From the NCBI RefSeq assembly GCF_036231355.1, contig NZ_CP109496.1:3968001-4032000 (forward strand): a DNA stretch of 64,000 nt, read 5' to 3'. Position numbers and translations under genes: made by a program. The notes under the pieces were generated by a model. That model ran no database searches. It saw nothing but the letters and a program-made list of their open reading frames with translations, and was not told the origin of the DNA. Shown piece by piece: positions 8,610 to 16,570 of the stretch. Each line of letters begins with the position of its first letter. The stretch's first letter is position 1. The DNA comes from Streptomyces sp. NBC_01431 (GTDB taxonomy: Bacteria > Actinomycetota > Actinomycetes > Streptomycetales > Streptomycetaceae).

Positions 8610-10123
8610 CGTGCGTGGCCCTTCGGGTCGGAGGCTTGCGGGGCGCGGGGGTGTGGATCGGGGTGGTGCGGGTCGCTGCCGTATGGGCCCCGGTCGGGCG
8701 GGGTCCGGTCGGGCGGGGCGCAGTGGCGCGTGGCGTGGTCGAGCCGGGTTTCGGGGCGCTGCGGGGCACAGCCGGGCCGGGTTTCGGGGCTCAGCGGAGC
8801 GGTGGTGGGCGGGGTTTCGGGGCTTTGCGGGGTGGCGGCGGCTGCCGGGCGGCGGGCCGGGAAGACCCAGGCGCGGAACAGCAGGAAGCGCAGCACCGTG
8901 GCCGCGAGGTTCGCCGCCAGCAGGACGGCGACCTCGGTGGAGTGCGCGGCGTTCGCGTTGGCGGCGTCGAGCGCCGCGAGCGAGCCGCTGGTCAGCGCGA
9001 GCCCGATGGCGAAGACGGCCAGGCCCTGGGCCTGGTGGCGCACCGCGCGGTCCCGGCCGCGTACCCCGAAGGTGAGTCGCCGGTTGGCCGCGGTGTTGGC
9101 GACGGCCGACACCAACAGGGCGGTCCCGTTGGCGAGTTGGGGCCCCATGGCGCCCCGCGCGACGGCGTACAGGGCGAGGTAGAACAGGGTGGAGAGCGCG
9201 CCGATGACACAGAACCCGACGAGCTGGCGGGCGAGCCCGCCCGGCACCCCCTCCAGCTGCCGGTCCCGGGGGTCGTCGCCGAACGGCCGGGCGAGCCGGT
9301 CGAGTGGCAGCGCCCCCACCGCGAGCGCCCGCCCGACGCGCCACACGCCCAACAGGTCGTCCCGCGCCGTACTGACCAGGTGCACGGTGCTCGCCGGATC
9401 ATCCACCCAGTCCACCGGCACCTCGTGGATCCTGAGCCCGGCGCGTTCGGCGAGCACCAGCATCTCGGTGTCGAAGAACCATCCGGTGTCCTCGACCATG
9501 GGCAGCAGCCGCTGGGCCACCTCGCGCCGGATCGCCTTGAACCCGCACTGGGCGTCGGAGAACCGCGCCGCGAGCGATCCGCGCAGGATCAGGTTGTACG
9601 TACGCGAGATGAACTCCCGCTTGGCGCCGCGCACCACCCGCGAGGAGCGGGCGAGCCGCGAGCCGATGGCCAGGTCCGAATGCCCGGAGATCAGCGGCGC
9701 GACCAACGGAAGCAGCGCGTTGAGATCGGTGGAGAGGTCCACGTCCATGTAGGCGAGCACGGGCGCCTCGGACGCCGACCACACGGTACGCAGCGCCCGC
9801 CCGCGCCCCTTCTCCTCAAGGCGGACGGCGCTGAGTTCCGGTATCTCCCGCTCAAGTCGCGCCGAAATCAGGGGAGTCGAGTCGGTGCTCGCGTTGTCCG
9901 CGACGGTGATCCGGAAGCCGTACGGGAAGGTCCGCGCGAGGTGCTCGTGCAGCCGCCGCACACACCGCTCCAGGTCCTGCTCCTCGTTGTGGACGGGGAT
10001 CGTCACATCGAGGACGGGGGCGCCGGACGGCTGGACGGTGAGGTGCCGGCGAGCGGGAAGGGCGACCGGCTGCGGTGCGCCTGCGGCGCGCGGGGCGCTC
10101 GGGGCAGAGGATTCGGTTCGCAT
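8606..10123 (-). CDS. GT2 polyprenyl-phosphate glycosyltransferase fused to GtrA membrane domain
   Basis: 505 residues from ATG 10123. Residues about 38-270 are a GT2 domain like dolichyl-phosphate glucosyl/mannosyltransferases: VTIPVHNEEQDLERCV, ADNASTDST, EKGRGRALR, YMDVDLSTDL (metal-binding DxD) and SDAQCGFKA. Residues about 300-430 are a four-helix GtrA domain (LVGFCVIGALSTL, NRRLTFG), and the C-terminus is a Pro-rich tail. The expected reaction is transfer of a sugar from a nucleotide donor to polyprenyl phosphate on the inner membrane face, with GtrA helping translocation. It is translationally coupled to the GT39 gene and 26 bp after the histidine kinase gene, forming one apparent operon. 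Confidence 0.9.
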   Translation of the reverse strand: MRTESSAPSAPRAAGAPQPVALPARRHLTVQPSGAPVLDVTIPVHNEEQDLERCVRRLHEHLARTFPYGFRITVADNASTDSTPLISARLEREIPELSAVRLEEKGRGRALRTVWSASEAPVLAYMDVDLSTDLNALLPLVAPLISGHSDLAIGSRLARSSRVVRGAKREFISRTYNLILRGSLAARFSDAQCGFKAIRREVAQRLLPMVEDTGWFFDTEMLVLAERAGLRIHEVPVDWVDDPASTVHLVSTARDDLLGVWRVGRALAVGALPLDRLARPFGDDPRDRQLEGVPGGLARQLVGFCVIGALSTLFYLALYAVARGAMGPQLANGTALLVSAVANTAANRRLTFGVRGRDRAVRHQAQGLAVFAIGLALTSGSLAALDAANANAAHSTEVAVLLAANLAATVLRFLLFRAWVFPARRPAAAATPQSPETPPTTAPLSPETRPGCAPQRPETRLDHATRHCAPPDRTPPDRGPYGSDPHHPDPHPRAPQASDPKGHAR

Positions 10124-10149
10124 GACAGCGACCCTCGTCGCCGCCGCTG

Positions 10150-11652
10150 TCACACCTGTGTGGTCAGCCTGTGCCCAGCCTGTGGGAAGTGGCCCGCGCC
10201 CTCGGCGGCGGGGAGGTGCACCGCGAATACCGTCTGCCCAGGGGCACTTCGCACCGTCACCCGGCCGCCGTGGGCGACGACGACGGCCTGCACGATCGCG
10301 AGGCCGAGTCCGGTGGAACCGGCGTTGCGCGAGCGGGAGGCATCGCCACGGGCGAACCGCTCGAAGACGCGCGGCGCCAGCTCGGGCGGGATGCCGGGAC
10401 CGGTGTCCTCGATCTCGACCACGACCCAGGGCCCGCACTCCTCGATGCGGGCGGTGACGGTGGTGCCCGGCGGGGTGTGCGTACGGGCGTTGCCCAGAAG
10501 ATTGACCAGGACCTGCTGGAGCCGGGCTCCGTCCCCGTGCACGGTGACGGGCCGCACGGGCAGTTCGAGCCGCCACCGGTGGTCCTGCCCCGCCGCGTGC
10601 GCGTCACCCACCGCATCCACGACGAGCGAGGAGAGATCAGTGCTCTCATACGAGAGCGGGCGTCCGGCGTCGAGCCGGGCGAGCAGCAACAGATCCTCGA
10701 CCAGGACGGTCATCCGCGCCGCCTCCGACTCGATCCGCCCCAGCGAACGCCGCGTGTCGGGCCCGATGTCCTCGCGCCCGCGCCGGGTCAGCTCGGCATA
10801 CCCGCGGATGGAGGCGAGCGGAGTCCTCAGCTCGTGGCTGGCATCGGCGACGAACTGCCGTACCCGCGTCTCGCTGTCCTGCCGGGCGCTGAGCGCCCCG
10901 TCCACGTGGTCGAGCATCCGGTTGAGCGCCGCGCCGACCTGCCCGACCTCGGTCCGTGGATCCGCCTCGGCGCCCGGCACCCGCTCGTACAGCGCGACCT
11001 CCCCGCTGTGCAGGGGCAGTTCGGACACCCGGGTGGCCGTCGAGGCGACCCGCCGCAGCGGGCGCAGGGCGACCCCGACGATGGCCGTCCCGGCGATCCC
11101 GGCGGCGACGAGACCGGCGGCGGTGACGCAGATGATGACGAGGACGAGCGTGTTGACGGTGGAGTCGACCCCGTCGGTGGGGTAGCCGAGGACGAACGCG
11201 CCGTCACGGTCCCAGGTGGCGCGGTAGTCGCCGAGGCCCGGAACCGACACAGAGTGCACGGCGCCGTCCTTCGGGACGGCCGTCAGGGCCCGGGTCTGCG
11301 CGTCGGACAGCGGCGCGGACCGGGCCTGGCCCAGCCGCTCCGGCTGAACGGCCTGAAGGCCCGCGGCCCCGCCCGAGGGCAGCGTGCCCGCACCGATCGT
11401 GTGCGGCGGCTGCCCCGGCCTTGAGACGAGGAGCTCCAGCCGGTCGGCGCCGCCCATCGGGTCCTGGCCGGGCCCCACGTGCCCGGTTATCCGGACCGAC
11501 GTACTCACCTGGCCGTCCAACTGGTGCTGGAGGTTCGCCCCCATGGCGAGCACCGTCACGGTGCCGATGACCGCGCCGATCACCGCGAGCAGCGTCACCG
11601 TGGACACGACGAGCCGCGTGCGCAACGACCAGGGCCGCCGGAACCTGGCCAT
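10150..11652 (-). CDS. Membrane sensor histidine kinase
   Basis: 500 residues from ATG 11652 (GGGGGAG upstream). Layout: TM1 about 12-35, an extracytoplasmic sensor region to about 165, TM2 about 168-190, HAMP linker, DHp with the H-box SHELRTPLASIRGY, N-box LVNLLGNARTH, G1 IEDTGPGI, and G2 GSTGLGLAIV. All catalytic motifs are intact. It starts 8 bases after the response-regulator stop and is followed by the glycosyltransferases, so it probably senses envelope conditions and controls this operon. It resembles MprB/TrcS-type kinases; the signal is unknown. Confidence 0.93.
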   Translation of the reverse strand: MARFRRPWSLRTRLVVSTVTLLAVIGAVIGTVTVLAMGANLQHQLDGQVSTSVRITGHVGPGQDPMGGADRLELLVSRPGQPPHTIGAGTLPSGGAAGLQAVQPERLGQARSAPLSDAQTRALTAVPKDGAVHSVSVPGLGDYRATWDRDGAFVLGYPTDGVDSTVNTLVLVIICVTAAGLVAAGIAGTAIVGVALRPLRRVASTATRVSELPLHSGEVALYERVPGAEADPRTEVGQVGAALNRMLDHVDGALSARQDSETRVRQFVADASHELRTPLASIRGYAELTRRGREDIGPDTRRSLGRIESEAARMTVLVEDLLLLARLDAGRPLSYESTDLSSLVVDAVGDAHAAGQDHRWRLELPVRPVTVHGDGARLQQVLVNLLGNARTHTPPGTTVTARIEECGPWVVVEIEDTGPGIPPELAPRVFERFARGDASRSRNAGSTGLGLAIVQAVVVAHGGRVTVRSAPGQTVFAVHLPAAEGAGHFPQAGHRLTTQV

Positions 11653-11660
11653 CCGGGCGC

Positions 11661-12401
11661 TTACTCCCCCGGCTTGATCAGATATCCCGCGCCGCGCCGG
11701 GTGTGGATCATCGGGGAGCGCCCGGCGTCGATCTTCCGGCGCAGGTAGGAGATGTACAGCTCGACGACGTTGGCCTGTCCGCCGAAGTCGTACGACCACA
11801 CCCGGTCCAGGATCTGCGCCTTGCTGAGCACCCGGCGCGGGTTGCGCATGAGGAAGCGAAGCAGCTCGAACTCGGTCGCGGTGAGGTGGATGTTGACCCC
11901 GCCGCGCGCCACGTCGTGGCTGTCCTCGTCCAGCGTGAGGTCGCCGACGACCAGCACGGACTCGCTGCGTACGGCCGCCGTGCCCGAGCGGCGGATCAGC
12001 CCGCGCAGCCGGGCCACGACCTCCTCCAGGCTGAACGGCTTGGTGACGTAGTCGTCGCCGCCCGCCGTGAGACCGGCGATCCGGTCCTCCACGGAGTCCT
12101 TGGCGGTGAGGAAGAGCACCGGCACGTCCGGGAGCTCTCGCCGCAGCCGCCCGAGGACGGCGAGGCCGTCCATGTCGGGCAGCATGATGTCGAGGACCAC
12201 GGCGTCGGGCCGGAAGTCGCGGGCGTCGCGCACCGCCCCGGCCCCGTCACCAGCGCTGCGCACGTCCCAGCCTTCGTAGCGCAGCGCCATGGAGAGGAGC
12301 TCGCTGAGCGGCGCCTCGTCGTCCACGACGAGCACTCGGACGGGACTCCCGTCCGGCCTGAGCATTTCGGTCCGCCCCTGGGGCGAGGAGGTAACGGTCA
12401 T
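11661..12401 (-). CDS. OmpR/PhoB-family response regulator
   Basis: 246 residues. Receiver domain residues about 20-135 with acidic pocket VVDDE, phospho-acceptor Asp in VVLDIMLPDMDG, Thr in LFLTA and Lys in YVTKPF. A winged-helix DNA-binding domain occupies about 150-245 (LTATEFELLRFLM, ILDRVW, RRGAGYLIKP). It is first in the apparent operon with its cognate kinase 8 bp downstream. The start is ATG at 12401 with GGGTGGGG upstream. It likely regulates its own operon; no direct-repeat target could be fixed by eye. Confidence 0.95.
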   Translation of the reverse strand: MTVTSSPQGRTEMLRPDGSPVRVLVVDDEAPLSELLSMALRYEGWDVRSAGDGAGAVRDARDFRPDAVVLDIMLPDMDGLAVLGRLRRELPDVPVLFLTAKDSVEDRIAGLTAGGDDYVTKPFSLEEVVARLRGLIRRSGTAAVRSESVLVVGDLTLDEDSHDVARGGVNIHLTATEFELLRFLMRNPRRVLSKAQILDRVWSYDFGGQANVVELYISYLRRKIDAGRSPMIHTRRGAGYLIKPGE

Positions 12402-12475
12402 GGCCCCACCCTGTGAGCGGGCCCTGAGAACATCCTTGCCCGATCCTGTGAATTCCCTGAGAAATGGCGCCGGGG

Positions 12476-13333
12476 TCAGGGGACGTCCGGCACCCGCAGG
12501 GGCAGCCCGAACAGGCGGGCGGCGTTGTCGTGGCAGACCGCCCGGAGCCAGTCGTCGCCGAACCCGAGCCGCGCCAGGGCCTCAAGCTGGTGGACGTACG
12601 GGTAGGGAATGTTCGGGAAATCGGTGCCGAGCAGGATGCGGTCGCCCAGATCCCGCAGCCTGCCCCGCTCCGACGCGGGGAAGGGGGCGATGCGCTCGCT
12701 GAAATCGGTGAAGGCCATGGTCGTGTCGAGCATGACCGAGCCGTACGTTTCGGCGAGGTCGAGGAAGTCGGCGTACTCCGGCATCCCCATGTGCGCGACG
12801 ATCAGCCGGAGCCGGGGGTGCCGGGCGAGCACCCGGGCGACCGGCCCCGGCCCGGTGTACTTGCCGGGCGCGGGCCCCGACCCGCAGTGGATGACGACCG
12901 GCACACCGGCGTCGGCGAGCATCCCCCAGACGGGGTCGAGCAGCGGGTCCCCCGGGTCGTAACTCCCCACCTGCACATGGGACTTGAAGACCCGCGCGCC
13001 CGTATCGAGCGCCTGCCGCACATAGCGCCCGACACCGGGCTCGGGGAAGAAGGTGGCGGTATGCAGACAACCGGGCGTCCGGGCCGCGAACTGCCCGGCC
13101 CATCCGTTGAGCCACTCGGCCATGTCGGCCTTGTGCGGATAGAGCATCGAGGTGAACGCGACCACCCCGAACTCCTCCCGCAGCAACCGCACCCGCTCCG
13201 TCTCCTCCTCGCGGTACGTGATGGGCCACTCGACCCCGCCCACCAGCTCCCCGGCGGAGTCGAAGTACTCCCAGACCTTCCGCATCACCCGGCGCGGCAT
13301 GAAATGCGTATGCACATCAATCCCCCCAACCAC
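12476..13333 (-). CDS. Amidohydrolase-2 (metal-dependent TIM-barrel) family protein
   Basis: 285 residues if translation starts at GTG 13333. Conserved features: the metal-binding HTHF near the N-terminus, VIHCGSG and IVAHMGMPEYADF (His ligands), and LGTDFPNIPYPY with the catalytic Asp. The family includes decarboxylases and hydrolases related to ACMSD; the substrate is unknown. The frame stays open upstream to 13744, which would add 137 Ala/His/Pro-rich residues encoded by an 81-bp tandem repeat. I chose the shorter start because homologues begin just before HTHF and the longer form would overlap the end of the upstream ABM gene. Confidence 0.82.
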   Translation of the reverse strand: MVGGIDVHTHFMPRRVMRKVWEYFDSAGELVGGVEWPITYREEETERVRLLREEFGVVAFTSMLYPHKADMAEWLNGWAGQFAARTPGCLHTATFFPEPGVGRYVRQALDTGARVFKSHVQVGSYDPGDPLLDPVWGMLADAGVPVVIHCGSGPAPGKYTGPGPVARVLARHPRLRLIVAHMGMPEYADFLDLAETYGSVMLDTTMAFTDFSERIAPFPASERGRLRDLGDRILLGTDFPNIPYPYVHQLEALARLGFGDDWLRAVCHDNAARLFGLPLRVPDVP

Positions 13334-13490
13334 CCCGAGCCGCCCCCAGAACCCCCGGACAGCCGCTCCCTCGGCCCCGCCCCCGGCCGCCGCCCCGGCC
13401 CGAGAAACCCCGCCGGCGGGGAGACCCGGCTCGCCTTCGGCGGAGCTGGGCGGGTGGGGGGTGGTGGGGTGGGCGGCGAGGTGGGCGAGG

Positions 13491-13652
13491 TCGGCGGCGG
13501 AGTGGGTGGCGCTGACGACGGCAGGGTGATCGTCGGGGCTGGCGGCGGGGTGGGCAGTGGGGTGGGCAAGGTCGGCGGCGGAGTGGGTGGCGCTGACGAC
13601 GGCAGGGTGATCGTCGGGGCTGGTGGTGGGGTGGGCGGCGGGATGGGCGTGG
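13491..13652. repeat. Two-copy 81-bp tandem repeat, G-rich
   Basis: Two near-identical 81-bp units start at 13491 and 13572, each beginning TCGGCGGCGGAGTGGGTGGC. The period is a multiple of three and the plus strand is rich in GGG runs. The unit lies in the 331-bp stretch between the amidohydrolase start (13333) and the ABM stop (13665), which otherwise shows no gene. It is either a non-coding minisatellite or codes for a low-complexity N-terminal extension of the amidohydrolase. Confidence 0.75.
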
Positions 13653-13664
13653 GGGCGGGCCTCT

Positions 13665-14009
13665 TCACCCTCGTTCAAAGCCGTAACTCCGCTCGACCTT
13701 GGCGACATGGACGCTGTAACCCTTGTACCAGTCGGCCCTGCCACGCTTCTGCGCCTGCTGGTGCTCGACGCGGCCGCGCCAAGCGGCGATGGCCTCCTCG
13801 TCCCTGAAGTACCCGACGGTGATCCCGAGCCCGCCGGGGTTGCGCGCGCTCTCGTACCCGAGGAAGCCCGGTATCTCCTTCACCAGCTCCCTCATCTCGA
13901 CGGCGGTCTCCCCGTACCCGTTGTCGTCCTCGGTTCGCAGGGAGGTGAACACCACGGCGTAATAAGGCGGTTCGATCCCCGAGACCAGCCCTTGCACTTG
14001 ATCGCTCAT
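13665..14009 (-). CDS. Antibiotic biosynthesis monooxygenase (ABM) domain protein
   Basis: 114 residues from ATG 14009 (GAGGGTGGGGGC upstream). It is a small single-domain ferredoxin-like fold: YYAVVFTSLR as the first strand, IPGFLGYESAR in the middle, and GYFRDEEAIAAWR, the usual ABM helix motif. Some members are cofactor-independent oxygenases or heme-degrading enzymes and many are of unknown role. It is probably co-directional with the amidohydrolase but separated by a repeat-filled gap, so shared transcription is uncertain. Confidence 0.8.
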   Translation of the reverse strand: MSDQVQGLVSGIEPPYYAVVFTSLRTEDDNGYGETAVEMRELVKEIPGFLGYESARNPGGLGITVGYFRDEEAIAAWRGRVEHQQAQKRGRADWYKGYSVHVAKVERSYGFERG

Positions 14010-14285
14010 GCCCCCACCCTCGGCCGCGCCGCCCGACGCTGTCCAGATCAATTACCGGAAGGGATCCAAGAGGGATCCAAGCCTTGACCTCGCGCCGGAC
14101 GGGATCGCCCGCCGTGCGGCCCACGCCGTGACGCCGGGCTCAGCACGCCGACCCATCACACCGCGACGCCGGACCCGCCACGCCACGCCAACCACGCCGC
14201 CCACCCTGCGACCTCGAACCCGACACGACACCCACCACGCCACCCAAGAGACCCGCCCCAACCACCACCGGCCTCCCCACCCCGG

Positions 14286-15182
14286 TCAGAAGAGGAGGTC
14301 CTGCACCCCGTCCGCCCGGGGTCGAGGGAGCTCGCGGACGGGGACGCTGACGCCCCCGCCGGTGCCGTCGCCGACGGCGGTCAGGTCCCAGCCGCTCATG
14401 AGCCGGGTGTCCAGGACGAGGATTTCGTCCCCGCCCCCGTCCCCGTCCCCGGTCGCCAGATGCAGATCGGGCCCGGCAGCCGCGAGCAGCCGGCCGCCGA
14501 CCACCCCGCCGTCCACCAGCTCCGTCACCACCCCGCAGGCCGGCGCGAGCCCGGCAAGCCCGAACTCCTCGGTGTGGTCGACCACTTCGCAGGGCAGCCG
14601 CTCCAGGGACTCCGGCCAGTCGGCCAGCGCCACGGCCCGCGCATGGAGCCGGGCCACTTCCGCCGCCCGCTCGGCCACCCCGGGAAGGCGGGCCCTTACC
14701 GCCCGCTTCTCGGCGTAAGCGATCCGGTCCGGCACACCCAGGGCCGTCCTCAGCAACTCCTCGCTGCGTCGCGCCGCCATCAACGGCCCTCGCCCCAGCC
14801 AGCCGAACGCCACCGCCCCCTGTTCGAGCAACCGGGCCGAACCCCGCTCCTCCGCGGTGATCCCGACCTTGACCATCCCGCTGCCGAACCAGGCGAGGTA
14901 GACGCGATAGGTGCGGGGATCATCGACGTACGTGTCGGCTGCGACGGAATGCGCCCGGTCCAGCCGCGCACACTCCCCGCACCGCGCCTGCGTACTGCGC
15001 CCCGGCACCGGCGCCGCGAGGGGGCAGACGTTCCCCCGCGCCCCCACACACCTCCGCTCCCCGACCACCCGAAACGCGATCCCCCGCCCGTACACAAGCG
15101 CACTGGCCCGCCCCTCCTCCCACACGAGCCGGGGTCCGCCCTCCCCCCAGCGAACCCCCACGCACCGCCACATCCCAGCCAC
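14286..15182 (-). CDS. DUF2797 family protein
   Basis: 298 residues. It has the DUF2797 pattern: ERRCVGARGNVCPL followed by TQARCGECARL (paired Cys motifs suggesting a metal site), then YRVYLAWFGSGMVKVGIT, resembling a GIY-YIG-like strand pair. No biochemical function is established for this family that I can name. It stands alone between convergent or repetitive stretches; the 234 bp downstream (14052-14285) hold only CACGCC-rich low-complexity sequence. The start is ATG 15182; MAGMWRC contains an alternative Met three residues in. Confidence 0.75.
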   Translation of the reverse strand: MAGMWRCVGVRWGEGGPRLVWEEGRASALVYGRGIAFRVVGERRCVGARGNVCPLAAPVPGRSTQARCGECARLDRAHSVAADTYVDDPRTYRVYLAWFGSGMVKVGITAEERGSARLLEQGAVAFGWLGRGPLMAARRSEELLRTALGVPDRIAYAEKRAVRARLPGVAERAAEVARLHARAVALADWPESLERLPCEVVDHTEEFGLAGLAPACGVVTELVDGGVVGGRLLAAAGPDLHLATGDGDGGGDEILVLDTRLMSGWDLTAVGDGTGGGVSVPVRELPRPRADGVQDLLF

Positions 15183-15369
15183 ACCTCGACGGTACCGACC
15201 ACCACTGACAACGCCGCCCGCCCGAAATCAGAAGCACACCCCCGCGCTCCAGAACATGATCATCACGGCTCTGTCGTCATCAGCGGCCAAGTACACGCGA
15301 CCACCCCCCTGGTGGACAGCGCGGCGGCCCGCACCGAACGACCGGCCTGGCACGCGGACCAGAAACGCA

Positions 15370-15400
15370 AGAGGCCCCGGACGCGATGTCCGGGGCCTCT
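15370..15400 (-). terminator. Terminator of tRNA-Arg
   Basis: A perfect 13-bp stem (AGAGGCCCCGGAC / GTCCGGGGCCTCT) with a 5-base loop lies 8 bp after the tRNA 3' end, followed on the minus strand by TTGCGTTTCT. Confidence 0.75.
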
Positions 15401-15408
15401 CACCTGTG

Positions 15409-15481
15409 TGCACTCGGCAGGATTCGAACCTGCAACCTTCTGATCCGTAGTCAGATGCTCTATCCGTTAAGCTACGAGTGC
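15409..15481 (-). tRNA. tRNA-Arg (anticodon ACG)
   Basis: A 73-nt cloverleaf: acceptor arms GCACTCG/CGAGTGC, discriminator A, anticodon stem TCTGA-CTACGGA-TCAGA giving anticodon ACG, and T-arm GCAGG-TTCGAAT-CCTGC. No CCA is encoded. ACG (read as inosine) decodes CGU/CGC/CGA, the main Arg codons in a GC-rich genome. It has its own terminator at 15370-15400. Confidence 0.96.
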
Positions 15482-15648
15482 TTGTGCTTCCGGGGTTTTT
15501 TCTGCCCCGTCGGCGTTGCGAGAACAACATTACATGACCTGCGCCGTGACGCGAAATCCATTGGCCATACCGGCTCCGACCTGCGGGAATGCCTCTGCGT
15601 GAGCAGCCGCGGGGGCGTGGGCCCCGGTTGGGAAGTGCCCCGGAACGG

Positions 15649-15680
15649 CCGAAGCCCCGGCCGTGGGGCCGGGGCTTCGG
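15649..15680 (-). terminator. Terminator of tRNA-Ser(GCT)
   Basis: A perfect 14-bp stem (CCGAAGCCCCGGCC / GGCCGGGGCTTCGG) with a 4-base loop starts 10 bp after the tRNA 3' end. There is no strong T-run, as is common in Streptomyces. Confidence 0.65.
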
Positions 15681-15690
15681 GTGGTGCTGG

Positions 15691-15781
15691 CGGAGGCGGA
15701 GGGATTTGAACCCTCGATGGGCTTTAAAACCCAAACCGCATTAGCAGTGCGGCGCCATAGACCGGACTAGGCGACGCCTCC
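15691..15781 (-). tRNA. tRNA-Ser (anticodon GCT)
   Basis: A 91-nt class II tRNA: acceptor GGAGGCG/CGCCTCC, discriminator G, anticodon arm CCGCA-CTGCTAA-TGCGG with anticodon GCT, a long variable arm (TTGGGTTTTAAAGCCCA) and T-arm GAGGG-TTCAAAT-CCCTC. It reads AGC/AGU codons. CCA is not encoded. Confidence 0.96.
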
Positions 15782-15981
15782 AGCACACCATCGCTCGCGC
15801 GAGTGGTGCGTGCAGATGATGACACAGCCTTGCGGGCCGTCACCAATCGAACCCCACGGTACTAGGCAGAAGGCCGCCAGGGCAAAGGCGTTCCGTGTGG
15901 CGGAGTGTGGCGCAACGCCGGGCGTTGACGCGCGTTAGACCGCGGGAGACCGAAGACCCGCCGAAACACCTGGAGTACGAC

Positions 15982-16419
15982 ATGCTGCGCCGCCTCGCCG
16001 TCACCGCCGCCGCCTCGCTCACCGCCCTCGGCGCCGCCCCCGCCGCCTCCGCCGGGCCCCTGCCGGTCCCGGTCCCCCTGCTCGGCGACGGGCACACCGA
16101 GGACCGGCTCACCGTCACCGTCACCCACAACCCGGGTACCGACGGGACGTACACACTCGAATGCCACCCGGCGGGCGGAACCCATCCGCGCCAGGAGCAG
16201 GCCTGCGACAAACTGGACTCGGTGACGACGTGGGGCAAGGACCCCTTCGCGTCGGTGCCGAAGGACCAGGCGTGCACGTTCATCTACGGCGGTCCCGCCA
16301 CCGCGCACATCACCGGCAGCTGGGCCGGGCGGCCCGTGGACGCGACGTACAACCGTGCCAATGGGTGCGAGATCTCGCGGTGGGACAACATGGTGCCGTT
16401 GCTGCCGAGCGCCAGGTAG
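15982..16419 (+). CDS. SSI-like secreted subtilase inhibitor
   Basis: 145 residues. Signal peptide about 1-27 (MLRRLAVTAAASLTALGAA, cleavage near ASAGP), then one SSI domain: LTVTVTHNP, TYTLECHPAGGTHP, QEQACDKL and the C-terminal ACTFIYGG / WAGRPVDATYNRANGCEI. Four Cys in the expected places form the two disulfides. SSI proteins are exported inhibitors of subtilisin-like proteases and, in Streptomyces, often of transglutaminase-processing proteases. By alignment to SSI from memory, the P1 position is Phe (C-T-F-I-Y). ATG 15982 with TGGAG upstream was chosen over in-frame upstream starts lacking a signal peptide. Confidence 0.88.
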   Translation: MLRRLAVTAAASLTALGAAPAASAGPLPVPVPLLGDGHTEDRLTVTVTHNPGTDGTYTLECHPAGGTHPRQEQACDKLDSVTTWGKDPFASVPKDQACTFIYGGPATAHITGSWAGRPVDATYNRANGCEISRWDNMVPLLPSAR

Positions 16420-16512
16420 GACACCCCGTACGCCCCCCGCGCGTACTCCGTGGTCACACAACCTTGGTGAGAGCTCCCCCTCATCCGCCGTCGCTCGCAC
16501 ACCGCCTGCCTT

Positions 16513-16518
16513 TAGACT
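16513..16518 (+). promoter_or_regulatory. Putative -10 element for the PAS/receiver protein gene
   Basis: TAGACT fits the Streptomyces vegetative -10 pattern (TAGRRT-like) and lies 58 bp before the GTG start. No convincing -35 hexamer is visible 16-18 bp upstream. Confidence 0.35.
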
Positions 16519-16570
16519 CCCTCCCAGTGACAGGCCGCAAGGTGCAGTGGTTCAGGGAGGAAGCGTCGTC

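Noticed and set aside
6681..11185. Long plus-strand open frames opposite the glycosyltransferases and histidine kinase
   Set aside because: No domain pattern and composition typical of reverse-complement GC-rich codons.
13334..13744. N-terminal extension of the amidohydrolase as certain coding sequence
   Set aside because: Repetitive Ala/His/Pro composition and overlap with the ABM gene make a start at 13333 more likely; left as an open question.
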